Source: a virus
Length of the DNA: 50,177 bases
Virus record (IMG/VR): IMGVR_UViG_3300023082_000250
Coordinates: 1 to 50,177 of that record
Reading direction: 5' to 3' (one strand)
The notes under the pieces are model-generated. The model made no database searches. It was not told where the DNA came from and saw nothing but the letters and a program-made list of their open reading frames with translations. Below, one piece after another: positions 7,973 to 15,456 of the stretch. A program made the position numbers and the translations under genes. Position 1 is the first letter of the stretch. Every line of letters starts with the position of its first letter.

Positions 7973-9768
7973 TGATAACGCCTCAACATTTTCTATATAC
8001 AGAAGGCGGTGGATTTCGGCCGGCCTTAGTGAAAAATCCGTTAGCTATAGAGTTCCTGATCATTGATTTATTCTGCGGCGCTGGCGGTACCTCGACAGGT
8101 TTCCATAATGCCATGTTTCATGGTAACCAGGTTGCGCTGGTGATGGCGTGTATCAATCATGATTTCAAGGCCATAAAATCACACTGGTTAAATCATCCTG
8201 ATATATTGCATTTCGAAGAAGATATCCGCACAGCCAATTTACAGCCGCTGGTTGATCTGTTAGCAAGGTACCGTATCATTTACCCCAATGCTAAAATAAT
8301 TCTTTGGGCGAGCCTTGAATGCACCAATTTCAGTAAAGCTAAAGGTGGTCAGGCACGTGATGCCGACAGCCGAACCCTTGCCGAGCATTTGGATCGCTAT
8401 ATTCTTGCCCTTGATCCTGATTATGTTCAGATTGAAAACGTAGTAGAGTTTCAGAGCTGGGGCCCGCTTGATGCTAAAGGTAAGCCTGTAAGCCGTAAGG
8501 CTGGTTCAGATTGGCTGAGGTGGTGTAAATACATTGACAGCCTCGGTTATAGAAATGAGTGGAAAGAAATGAACAGTGCTGATTTCGGTGCATATACTTC
8601 CCGTAACAGGTTATTCGGTTGTTTTGCAAAGGATGGGTTACCAATAGTATGGCCTGAAACTACTCATGCAAAAAAGCCTGGTCTTGATGGAATGTTCGGT
8701 GTGCAGCAGAAATGGAAGGCAGTAAAAGACGTTCTTGATTTCGATGATGAGGGATTAAGTATCTTCAACCGCAAGAAGCCGCTCGTTGATGCGTCACTCG
8801 AAAGGATTGAAGCGGGGCTGCACAAATTTGTTGCCGGCGGCAAAGATGCTTTTTTACTGAAGTATAACTCCATGGCGAAGAATGGAGACAGGAAACAATC
8901 GGTTCAATCCTTAGAAAAGCCTGCTCCCGTAATCCCTTGCCAGAATAGAACTGGTTTATGCTTCATATCAAAAAGCTTCAGCGGGAAACCTACTGGTAAA
9001 GTAATCCCTGTAACAGGTCCAGCCGGAACAATTACAACTTTTGGTGGTCAGTCCGTGGTAACTTGTAAACCATTTATTCTGAATACCAACTTTAAAAACG
9101 TTGGAAGTTCGATTGAAGAACCCGCAAAAACATTGCTTGCTAGCAGACATCACCCATACGTTGTCAGTCCGGCTTTCCTTGCTAAATATTATGGCAATGG
9201 CGATAATACCAGCTCGATTGAAGAACCGGCCGGCACGCTCGTGACTAAAGATCGTTTCTCTAAGATCCAGCCGATATTCATAAGCCGTGAATATAAAACA
9301 CCTACAGTATCTTCAATAAATGATCCTTTGGGTGCGTTATTAACCGTTCCCAAAGCAAATATTGTTAATTGCCAACCGTTCATACTCAACCCGTCACATG
9401 GCGGGCACTGCACCGGTACCGATGTTCCATGCGTTGTGATCGTTGCCAGGCAGGATAAAGCGCCGCTGTATTTAATACAATTTCAAGTTGATAGGCATGT
9501 AAGTGTTCCCATCTACGAGGATGATAGCGCTGTGATGATACGGATCAAAGAATTCATGGCGTTGTACGGCTTATCTGATATCAAAATGAGAATGCTGAAG
9601 GTCTCAGAACTCCTGCCTATTCAAGGATTCCCCCGGGATTATAAGCTATTCGGTAACCAGACTGATCAAAAGAAGTTTATAGGCAACAGCGTAGTTCCGC
9701 ACGTGGTAACTGCCTGGTGCGAGGCCATGGCAGATCGTACAAGAAGTTTAAGGATGGAGGTTGCATAA
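7972..9768 (+). CDS. C5-cytosine DNA methyltransferase
   Basis: 598 aa, with the ordered motifs of Dcm-type enzymes: motif I IDLFCGAGGT (31-40), motif IV LECTNFS (115-121) with probable nucleophile Cys117, motif VI ENVVEF (155-160), motif VIII TSRNRLFG (209-216) and motif X GNSVVP (571-576). Motif IV has ECT where PCQ is usual. The region between motifs VIII and X is long and holds several SIEEPAGTL-like repeats, where the target-recognition region is expected. It would transfer methyl from AdoMet to cytosine in a specific site. With the neighbouring adenine/N4-type enzyme it forms a modification block, probably against host restriction. No partner restriction enzyme is visible. Confidence 0.92.
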   Translation: MITPQHFLYTEGGGFRPALVKNPLAIEFLIIDLFCGAGGTSTGFHNAMFHGNQVALVMACINHDFKAIKSHWLNHPDILHFEEDIRTANLQPLVDLLARYRIIYPNAKIILWASLECTNFSKAKGGQARDADSRTLAEHLDRYILALDPDYVQIENVVEFQSWGPLDAKGKPVSRKAGSDWLRWCKYIDSLGYRNEWKEMNSADFGAYTSRNRLFGCFAKDGLPIVWPETTHAKKPGLDGMFGVQQKWKAVKDVLDFDDEGLSIFNRKKPLVDASLERIEAGLHKFVAGGKDAFLLKYNSMAKNGDRKQSVQSLEKPAPVIPCQNRTGLCFISKSFSGKPTGKVIPVTGPAGTITTFGGQSVVTCKPFILNTNFKNVGSSIEEPAKTLLASRHHPYVVSPAFLAKYYGNGDNTSSIEEPAGTLVTKDRFSKIQPIFISREYKTPTVSSINDPLGALLTVPKANIVNCQPFILNPSHGGHCTGTDVPCVVIVARQDKAPLYLIQFQVDRHVSVPIYEDDSAVMIRIKEFMALYGLSDIKMRMLKVSELLPIQGFPRDYKLFGNQTDQKKFIGNSVVPHVVTAWCEAMADRTRSLRMEVA

Positions 9769-10709
9769 TGTGTGAATTAACAGTATTATCATTTGGCGCT
9801 GGGCAGGACAGTACTTATATCCTGTACAAGATTATCAGGGATTCAGAATACAGAGCGGAATTTGTGAAGGGTAGATTATTGGTTCTAATGAGTGATACCG
9901 GTAATGAGCATGCTTATACTTATGAGCATATTAGCTTTATCAGACAGCTTTGCATTGATAATGAAATCGAGTTTTACCTGATTACGCCGGATATGGGTTT
10001 CCATTGCAAAACATGGCCTACTCTGGAATATCAGATGATAAAGAACAATTCGATCATGTCCATGATGATGCCTCGTAGCTGTACTGATAACCTTAAGATC
10101 AAACCATTCTATAATTTTCTGAATGTTTGGATTGCCACAGTTATTTATAATCAGGATATCCCAAACGAAACTCGCAATAGGGCTTGGATCAGTAGATTTT
10201 TCGCAGATCATGGAAAGATTAACGTAATCATAGGAATCGCTGCAGGTGAAGAAGGGCGTGTTGCAGTGACAAAGGCCAGCAAGAAAGCTGCCCAGATGGA
10301 TTTGTTCCAGAAGCCAAAAAAACGCAGCAACGTCTGGATGTCAACTTGTATCAACCGGTTTTATCCTATGATAATCGAAGGGATTGATCGGCAAATGGCC
10401 CAGGATTATATCAATGTTACACCATGGCCGCTACCTCCACCATCCAACTGCAAATTCTGCCCTTTCTTAACGAAGCAGGAACTACTATGGATGTACCGAT
10501 TTCACAGAGATGATTATAATGCTTTCGTGATCTATGAGATCAACAAGCTGAACCGTAATCCAGGTGTGCCGCGCAACCTGGGAGTAAAAGGCATGAAGTA
10601 TCTGCCGGAAGTCCTTGCCGAAGCAATTGAAGAGTACGGACACTGGACCGATGATCAGCTAAACGAATACAAAATGAGTCACGGGCACTGTGTTAAATCT
10701 CAATACTGA
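9768..10709 (+). CDS. PAPS-reductase-like PP-loop protein
   Basis: The ATG at 9768 overlaps the methyltransferase stop (TAATG), preferred to an upstream in-frame ATG at 9717. 313 aa. The PP-loop is SFGAGQDST (8-16), followed by a typical MSDTGNEHAYTYEH segment. A CKFCPF pair lies in the C-terminal third. This is the PAPS reductase/DndC-like ATP-pyrophosphatase superfamily, often found in phages beside methyltransferases. True sulfate reduction is unlikely because no assimilation genes are nearby. Adenylation during DNA or nucleotide modification is more plausible, as inference. Confidence 0.82.
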   Translation: MCELTVLSFGAGQDSTYILYKIIRDSEYRAEFVKGRLLVLMSDTGNEHAYTYEHISFIRQLCIDNEIEFYLITPDMGFHCKTWPTLEYQMIKNNSIMSMMMPRSCTDNLKIKPFYNFLNVWIATVIYNQDIPNETRNRAWISRFFADHGKINVIIGIAAGEEGRVAVTKASKKAAQMDLFQKPKKRSNVWMSTCINRFYPMIIEGIDRQMAQDYINVTPWPLPPPSNCKFCPFLTKQELLWMYRFHRDDYNAFVIYEINKLNRNPGVPRNLGVKGMKYLPEVLAEAIEEYGHWTDDQLNEYKMSHGHCVKSQY

Positions 10710-10888
10710 TGGGAACATTTGAAGAATGGGCAGCGGGTTTACTGGATTATGAAGAGATCCAGGAAGCAATACATTTCCGGGAGCGGCACGTGGCCATGAT
10801 CATGTCACCAGAAAAACTGAAAGAGAGATGGGAGAAGATCGGCTACAAGCCGGCAAAGGTAAAACCAGAACAATTAAAGCTATTTTAA
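10709..10888 (+). CDS. Small hypothetical protein, 59 aa
   Basis: The start overlaps the previous TGA (TGATG). The product begins MGTFEEWAAGLLDYEEIQEA, is charged and helical, and ends PEQLKLF. That ending resembles a clamp-binding peptide (QLxLF) at the extreme C-terminus, which would let it bind the host sliding clamp (DnaN). This is a motif-level inference. A different-frame open reading frame overlaps the 3' part and is rejected here. Confidence 0.65.
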   Translation: MGTFEEWAAGLLDYEEIQEAIHFRERHVAMIMSPEKLKERWEKIGYKPAKVKPEQLKLF

Positions 10889-10890
10889 GG

Positions 10891-11265
10891 ATGATAAGTA
10901 TAAAAGATAAAAAGCCGGTAAAGATAGGTGAGAAAGAGATTGCCTATATTATTGCTAATTACCAGGATTATTCCAATGTCAAATTAGGGGCAATTTTTAA
11001 TTGTTCAGCAGATACAGTAGCCAGAGTAATCAGAAAGTTGGGACTAAAAAGACCAGTGACCGACAGACGAAAGGTAGTAGAAATGCTTGAGGATTATTGG
11101 TGCAATAATTTAGCAGTGACAGTCGCTGCTAAGAAACATGGATTTATTGATGGTACTGCTAGTGGCTACATCTCACATTTGTTCTTCAGGAAGTTGTCCG
11201 ATGATACAAAGATCATTGTGATGCAGTCTAAAATGAATGATGACTGGCGTTTTTTGAGCGGTTAA
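10891..11265 (+). CDS. HTH DNA-binding protein, 124 aa
   Basis: The ATG at 10891 is chosen, because the longer frame from 10828 would overlap the coupled 59-aa gene. Residues 30-55 (LGAIFNCSADTVARVIRKLG) form a helix-turn-helix of the homeodomain-like/resolvase type. A second helical segment (NLAVTVAAKKHGFIDGTASG) looks like another HTH repeat. It may bind DNA in replication, recombination or transcription control. Directly downstream lies an ATGCAT-type operator, making it one candidate for the protein that reads these sites (inference). Confidence 0.72.
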   Translation: MISIKDKKPVKIGEKEIAYIIANYQDYSNVKLGAIFNCSADTVARVIRKLGLKRPVTDRRKVVEMLEDYWCNNLAVTVAAKKHGFIDGTASGYISHLFFRKLSDDTKIIVMQSKMNDDWRFLSG

Positions 11266-11266
11266 T

Positions 11267-11290
11267 ATGCATAAAAGTAATATAATGCAT
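11267..11290 (+). promoter_or_regulatory. ATGCAT-N12-ATGCAT operator site
   Basis: Two perfect ATGCAT words at 11267 and 11285, each followed by AAA, lie directly after the HTH gene. About 10 bp downstream an AT-rich TAATTATT (11301-11308) stands where other sites have TAnnTTTG. It probably drives the structured leader and the replication genes. Confidence 0.75.
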
Positions 11291-11311
11291 AAATAGAAAA
11301 TAATTATTAAA

Positions 11312-11428
11312 TTAGCGGTCCCGGTTGTCAGCCGCAAGACATTCAATAATATCCCTGTAGACCTCCTTTGTGCCATACCCGGCACCGGAAACGAGCTGAC
11401 GACCTTAATGGTCTACAGGGATATTATT
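11312..11428 (+). ncRNA. Candidate structured leader RNA with 19-bp stem
   Basis: AATAATATCCCTGTAGACC (11345-11363) pairs perfectly with 11410-11428, a 19-bp stem enclosing 46 nt. A second helix, GGTTGTCAGC (11323-11332) with GCTGACGACC (11395-11404), has one G-U pair and crosses the first, so together they form a pseudoknot topology or alternative states. A small GTGCC/GGCAC hairpin lies between. It ends 19 nt before the initiator start. It shares TTAGCGGT and AAGACATT with the element at 15457-15541. No U-run follows, so it is not a plain terminator. Confidence 0.6.
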
Positions 11429-11447
11429 ACCTCAATTCAATACAAGT

Positions 11448-12233
11448 ATGGCTAAAACCAATGATTCTAAACCCAACGGGTACGCACTTAGCCGCGCGTG
11501 GTTTGACTTCGCTTTTGAAAATCAAGAGTTGATTACGCCAACGCATACCGCGATGTACGCGTGGTTTATTGAGTTGAATAACAGGATGGGCTGGTCAGTC
11601 AAATTCACTTCACCTGCGTCACAGACAATGATAGCTATCGGCCTGAAATCTTATAATACTTATAAAAAGGTATTTAATGATTTGGTTTCGTTTGGCTTTG
11701 TAAAAGTGATAATGGAAAGCAGAAATCAGTACACGGCTTGCATAATTGCCCTATCAAATTTTGATAAAGCACAGTATAAAGCACTAGACAATGCACTGTC
11801 GGAGCACGTGACAAAGCACTTGACAAAGCACTTGACAAAGCACACATCAAAGCAAGGTGAAAGCACAGGTGAAAGCAATGATAGTATAAATAAACAAGAA
11901 ACCTTAAACCTTAAACCAGAAACCAATAAACCTATAAGTGGGAAAACTACATTTTCCCCTCCCACACACATTGATGTCTGCAACTATTTCTCTGAGAAAG
12001 TCAATGAGACAAAATGGACTGATCATGACTGCAATTTCCAAGCGAAAAAGTTCATCGATTTCTACAGTTCGAAAAACTGGATGGTCGGAAAAAATAAAAT
12101 GGCAAACTGGAAGTCAGCTGCATCAGGATGGATCAACAGGTCACTTGAAACCAAAGTAACAATTGTGGAAGGACAGAAACCACAGAAAGGTTTTCAGGCT
12201 GCCATGGACATGTACAATAAACTAAAACTTTAA
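11448..12233 (+). CDS. Probable replication initiator (lambda O-like position)
   Basis: 261 aa. The N-terminal ~105 residues look like a winged-helix replication protein (ALSRAWFDFAFENQ, then LKSYNTYKKVFNDLVSFGFV). The middle (about 110-165) is low-complexity with EHVTKHLTKHLTKHTSKQ, encoded by DNA iterons. The C-terminal part has FIDFYSSKNWMVGKNKM and NWKSAASGWINR, a motif I associate with Bacteroidota phage DnaD/replication-like proteins. Iterons inside the initiator gene match lambda O logic. The downstream gene starts 4 nt later and would hold the lambda P position. Confidence 0.72.
   Translation: MAKTNDSKPNGYALSRAWFDFAFENQELITPTHTAMYAWFIELNNRMGWSVKFTSPASQTMIAIGLKSYNTYKKVFNDLVSFGFVKVIMESRNQYTACIIALSNFDKAQYKALDNALSEHVTKHLTKHLTKHTSKQGESTGESNDSINKQETLNLKPETNKPISGKTTFSPPTHIDVCNYFSEKVNETKWTDHDCNFQAKKFIDFYSSKNWMVGKNKMANWKSAASGWINRSLETKVTIVEGQKPQKGFQAAMDMYNKLKL
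11763..11876 (+). repeat. 12-bp iteron array, candidate replication origin
   Basis: About ten repeats with core AAAGCAC occur every 12 bp (one step is 11 bp). Two adjacent copies, ACAAAGCACTTG at 11811 and 11823, are identical, and the outer ones are more diverged. The array lies within the probable initiator gene. An A/T-rich stretch with AAACCTTAAACCTTAAACC-type repeats follows at about 11880-11935 and could be the unwinding region. Confidence 0.65.
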
Positions 12234-12236
12234 GAT

Positions 12237-13025
12237 ATGGAAAATCAAACTCAAATCACAACAACCAAATCAGCAGAGGTGCAACATGTGCTTCAAAATC
12301 AACCAGCATTTCTTGACGATTACAAAGAAGTGCACAATGAGGTTCTTGCGCAAGTCATGAAGTCAATAACACATCTGAACTGGAATGTTCCTGAACAGTC
12401 GGCGATGACCATCCTGGTAAGTGAAATCAGCAATAGCATACGGAACAATTACAAGCAACTCCGAAAAGATGAAATTGCCACGTGTTTTTCCAAAGGTATC
12501 CGAGGCGAATACGGTGAATTCATGGGGCTCAGCGTTGTCACATTTGAAAAGTTCATCATGGGATATCTGGCCAGCGATTACCGCGCAACACTCGGAAAGA
12601 CTCTTCCAGTAGCACATATTGAACAAAGAGCCGAACCTACGCCTGCAGAACAGTGGGATAACTTTGTCAAAAGGCTTTGTGTAATCTATGCAGAGTATCT
12701 AAAAGGAACAAGAGTTCACCCATCGGAAGCTTCCTTTTGCTATACAGTTCTTAAAAGAAATGGATTTTTAAAGCTTGACCAACAGCGCAAAGAAAAAATT
12801 CAACAGAAAGCATTTAATCAAATAAAAACCGAAACTGATCCCAAAAACGCGCTCAATATTCCTGAAAAAAGAAAGATGAATGCCGCTTATGAGCAATTAC
12901 TCAGCAAATCTGGGGATGATAGTAGGGTTATAAATCGTGCAAAAGCACTGGGGCTCTATGAATGGTTTGATGATTTGAGAATCATGGAAATATCAATCGA
13001 AGAAGCAGTTAGGGAAGATTTCTAA
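12237..13025 (+). CDS. Replication-associated hypothetical protein, 262 aa
   Basis: Not recognised with certainty. It starts 4 nt after the initiator gene. Sequence is helical and charged throughout, with no Walker A, so it is not a DnaC-type ATPase. FMGLSVVTFEKFIMGYLASDYR (about 95-116) is a notable hydrophobic helical block. The C-terminal half (RKMNAAYEQLLSKS onward) is helical. By position it could be a helicase-loading or primosome partner, which is inference only. An 80-nt AT-rich gap with no clear signal follows. Confidence 0.65.
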   Translation: MENQTQITTTKSAEVQHVLQNQPAFLDDYKEVHNEVLAQVMKSITHLNWNVPEQSAMTILVSEISNSIRNNYKQLRKDEIATCFSKGIRGEYGEFMGLSVVTFEKFIMGYLASDYRATLGKTLPVAHIEQRAEPTPAEQWDNFVKRLCVIYAEYLKGTRVHPSEASFCYTVLKRNGFLKLDQQRKEKIQQKAFNQIKTETDPKNALNIPEKRKMNAAYEQLLSKSGDDSRVINRAKALGLYEWFDDLRIMEISIEEAVREDF

Positions 13026-13106
13026 CTCACACCAGTCTTTCAAATACAAATTTATCTCCCTTTTAAATTTTCACCAATTACACAACAATAAAGAAAACAG
13101 ACAGTT

Positions 13107-13388
13107 ATGAGTAAAATAAACCTAAAAGTGAATGATGAAACCATCGTTCCTATCTACCAAAATAGTAAGCCGATCATGACCGATCTACAGCAGTTCATGG
13201 ATCAGTATCAGCCGTGGAAGTTCAAAGAATTGAAAAATGGCATTGAGGTGCGAGGTGTGTATGATTTAAACGGCGCTATGAATAAAGCCCGTGACTTGAT
13301 TATTGACCTGGCTCTGGGGTTAGAGGTCGTTCATAATGCAGACATGGCAGCATATCGCGCCTTTGAAGTTCGGGAGGTTGTATCATGA
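13107..13388 (+). CDS. Hypothetical protein, 93 aa
   Basis: Not recognised. The first 30 residues are beta-like (INLKVNDETIVPIY), followed by an amphipathic helix (MNKARDLIIDLALGLEVV). Soluble. It overlaps the next gene by 4 nt. It begins a run of small, tightly packed genes extending to 20 kb. Confidence 0.65.
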   Translation: MSKINLKVNDETIVPIYQNSKPIMTDLQQFMDQYQPWKFKELKNGIEVRGVYDLNGAMNKARDLIIDLALGLEVVHNADMAAYRAFEVREVVS

Positions 13389-13918
13389 ATAATACTTTCA
13401 ACCAGGATCAGAATGATCCGTTATACTCGGACCGCAAAATACTTCATGGCGAATTTGATTACGCTGATGGAAAGTTATCATTCACTTGCACAACGCAAAA
13501 TGTTTCGTTTGATGAGGTACTGGCAGCAATCACTGCGATGAGGGATGAGTGCCAAAGGCAGATTGACAACCAGAATCTGTGCCCGCATCACGTTACTGCC
13601 CCTGTTAAATCAACCGTTTCAAGCGCTTGTAAGGAAGTTAAGACAATGTTGGAATTACTTGATGAAGAATCAAAAAGATGCGAATGGAATAATTGGTATG
13701 AAGCTGCAATGTATGGGACTATTGATCAAATAAATGATATTCCTCAAACAGCTGGCAGGATGTACGCTTCTCAATTCAAGTCACCCCCTGCCAGTACGGA
13801 AATACCTGAGATATCGGATGAGATTGAGATAGAATTTATTAAGAAAATCCGATCCGGTATTAGTTCTAAAAAGGTAATCAAATGGGTTTATCAAGAATTA
13901 AAATCAATATCATGCTAG
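13385..13918 (+). CDS. Hypothetical protein, 177 aa
   Basis: Not recognised. After a beta-like N-terminus (HGEFDYADGKLSFTCTTQNV), a helix covers about residues 38-60 and the C-terminus ends in a Lys-rich helix (SGISSKKVIKWVYQELKS). It overlaps the previous gene by 4 nt and the next by 7 nt, which supports it as a real member of the operon. Confidence 0.65.
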   Translation: MNNTFNQDQNDPLYSDRKILHGEFDYADGKLSFTCTTQNVSFDEVLAAITAMRDECQRQIDNQNLCPHHVTAPVKSTVSSACKEVKTMLELLDEESKRCEWNNWYEAAMYGTIDQINDIPQTAGRMYASQFKSPPASTEIPEISDEIEIEFIKKIRSGISSKKVIKWVYQELKSISC

Positions 13919-14130
13919 ACGCTCTGACATTATTTAAAAAGCAATGGATCGGCAAGACGGTAGTCGTTGTTGATCGCAATCATCCTCATTTCGGCACAAT
14001 GGGTGAAGTTACTGAAGTAGAACGTACAATGGCCGGCTGGGGCATGAAGATCAAGAACACCGATAACACCAGTATCATGTACGGTGAAGAATTCTACATT
14101 TTCAAGGGCAATCAAATTAAAGTGCTATGA
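13912..14130 (+). CDS. Small SH3/KOW-like protein, 72 aa
   Basis: The ATG at 13912 is chosen over 13882, which would overlap the previous gene by 37 nt. The sequence WIGKTVVVVDRNHPHFGTMG followed by alternating strands to GNQIKVL looks like a small beta-barrel of the SH3/KOW type, suited to nucleic acid or protein binding. This is a fold-level impression. It ends with an ATGA overlap. Confidence 0.6.
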   Translation: MLDALTLFKKQWIGKTVVVVDRNHPHFGTMGEVTEVERTMAGWGMKIKNTDNTSIMYGEEFYIFKGNQIKVL

Positions 14131-14195
14131 ACAAACCTTGGAAAACAATCAAATTTTGGTACTACATCTTCCGGATATGGCTAAAACAGAAATAA
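14127..14195 (+). CDS. Possible 22-aa peptide
   Basis: An ATG overlapping the previous TGA opens a 22-codon frame, MNKPWKTIKFWYYIFRIWLK plus two residues. It is basic, aromatic and probably membrane-associating. The only support is the ATGA overlap and the absence of another gene in the 50 nt before the next start. It could be chance. Confidence 0.25.
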   Translation: MNKPWKTIKFWYYIFRIWLKQK

Positions 14196-14374
14196 CTAAA
14201 GATCAGCTCATCCAAATGATGATGGATGACTGGCAATACAGCTGGGAGCAGATGGCTGCCAGAGATCGAGAGGCTGAATTCGAATTGGTTCACTGGCTGC
14301 TGAAGTCTTATAACAGGCACCACGCAATGAGACGGTATTACAACAGAACAAAAGTATGGATAAGTACGAATTAG
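14177..14374 (+). CDS. Hypothetical protein, 65 aa
   Basis: The ATG at 14177 (MAKTEITKDQLIQMMMDDWQ) gives a helical, acidic-then-basic small protein. The upstream start at 14084 would overlap the previous gene by 47 nt and is not used. It overlaps the following gene by 19 nt. No family recognised. Confidence 0.55.
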   Translation: MAKTEITKDQLIQMMMDDWQYSWEQMAARDREAEFELVHWLLKSYNRHHAMRRYYNRTKVWISTN

Positions 14375-14736
14375 ATTGGACCAGGTATTATCCTGATAAC
14401 CATCACTACACCGTTATAGCTATTTTGACAGGTCTACCATTGGAAGAAATCAAGGCGGTATCACCAGCAGCAGACTGTTGGGGTGGACAGAAGTTTGTTC
14501 AAGTGTTTCGAAGCTTAGGATTTAATGTAAATCCAAGATTTAAAAAGTTCGATATAAACACTGATCATCCGTGCCTGATGAGGTACAAGCTGACTGACAT
14601 TAAGGAGCCGTACTGGTACCTGGCTGTTTATTACGATGGTCAGGTTTACGATGGCAACAGTATGCAAACTTTAGATAACTGGATACTCTGTAATCCTAAC
14701 TGCAAAATAACATCCATGCTGCAGGTCTGGATTTAA
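14356..14736 (+). CDS. Hypothetical protein, 126 aa
   Basis: Not firmly recognised. The order ADCWGG (about 37-42), then HPCLMRYKL and WYLAVYYDGQVYDGNS, slightly recalls C39/papain-like peptidase folds (Cys in a helix, later strands with D-x-N/S), but a catalytic His cannot be assigned. It is Tyr/Trp-rich and soluble. It overlaps the previous gene by 19 nt and is followed by an 10-nt gap. Confidence 0.6.
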   Translation: MDKYELDWTRYYPDNHHYTVIAILTGLPLEEIKAVSPAADCWGGQKFVQVFRSLGFNVNPRFKKFDINTDHPCLMRYKLTDIKEPYWYLAVYYDGQVYDGNSMQTLDNWILCNPNCKITSMLQVWI

Positions 14737-14746
14737 CAATTATTTT

Positions 14747-15373
14747 ATGACAACACGTGAAGTACATGAGGCTGTGCGCAGCTTCTTTGGGAACTATGAG
14801 TACCCTTTGTTCAATACTTTCATATTTGACTGGGAGAGCGACTTCTTTGCGATCAGCAAATCCGGCTACAGCGTAGAGGTAGAAGTTAAGGTAAGCAGGC
14901 AGGATTTCAAAAAGGACTTTACGCATAAGACCGGCAAGCATTTCATTTTTGGCAGTCACAAAAAGAGCTCGATCATTGATCCTGGTTACCGCTGGCAGGA
15001 AAAGCATTGGGATGAACAGATCGATCTCCCTGATGGGACAAGGCACCTACCTGTAAGTACCATCATCAAGTGGGCAAAGCCATGCGAGAAGCTGCCAAAC
15101 AAATTCTTCTATGCTTGCCCTGAAGGACTGATCAGCCCAGGTGAGGTACCGGCTTATGCCGGCCTAATCTATACCACGCAATTCGGTAGCCAGATAGTCA
15201 AACCTGCACCGTTCCTGCATAAGGAGAAAAAATGCTTTGACAAGATCCTGCTTGGCAAATACTACCATCGTAATACTGAGATCAAACATTTGCTTTACAT
15301 GTATGGCAGGTACAATAAACTGAACGATGAGCAGAAGATAAACCTGAATAAGTTGATCGACAGAATGCATTAA
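14747..15373 (+). CDS. Possible PD-(D/E)XK-like nuclease, 208 aa
   Basis: The N-terminal third has FDWESDFFAISKSGYSVEVE followed by VKVSRQDFKKDF. The spacing Asp...Glu-x-Lys with a trailing SRxDF is like MmcB-type and other PD-(D/E)XK nuclease-fold proteins that I recall. The rest includes CxxG and many Lys/His residues. It would act on DNA in repair or recombination, which is inference from the fold pattern. It is the last gene before the regulatory region at 15.4 kb. Confidence 0.6.
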   Translation: MTTREVHEAVRSFFGNYEYPLFNTFIFDWESDFFAISKSGYSVEVEVKVSRQDFKKDFTHKTGKHFIFGSHKKSSIIDPGYRWQEKHWDEQIDLPDGTRHLPVSTIIKWAKPCEKLPNKFFYACPEGLISPGEVPAYAGLIYTTQFGSQIVKPAPFLHKEKKCFDKILLGKYYHRNTEIKHLLYMYGRYNKLNDEQKINLNKLIDRMH

Positions 15374-15396
15374 AAAACATTTTTTTAAATAAAATT

Positions 15397-15436
15397 ATGC
15401 ATAAACGTAAACATGTGCATAATTTATATATATTTG
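15397..15436 (+). promoter_or_regulatory. ATGCAT-type operator plus TATATTTG promoter
   Basis: ATGCAT (15397) and GTGCAT (15415) keep the 18-bp spacing. TATATTTG at 15429-15436 fits the Bacteroidota -7 consensus TAnnTTTG and starts 8 bp after the operator. The operator thus covers the -33 region. Transcription would begin near 15442, just before the structured leader. Confidence 0.75.
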
Positions 15437-15456
15437 AATTATCAAACAGCTGCATA

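Noticed and set aside
9768-10709. Tyrosine recombinase/integrase
   Set aside because: The PP-loop SFGAGQDST and CKFCPF are PAPS-reductase-like. No R-H-R-Y recombinase pattern was seen.
11380-11404. Hammerhead ribozyme, because GAAAC and CTGACGA occur close together
   Set aside because: The order and spacing cannot form the three-stem hammerhead core in any of the three topologies.
11763-11876. CRISPR-like or microsatellite explanation for the 12-bp repeats
   Set aside because: Repeats are too short and without spacers. They are in frame in a replication-type gene and fit an iteron array better.
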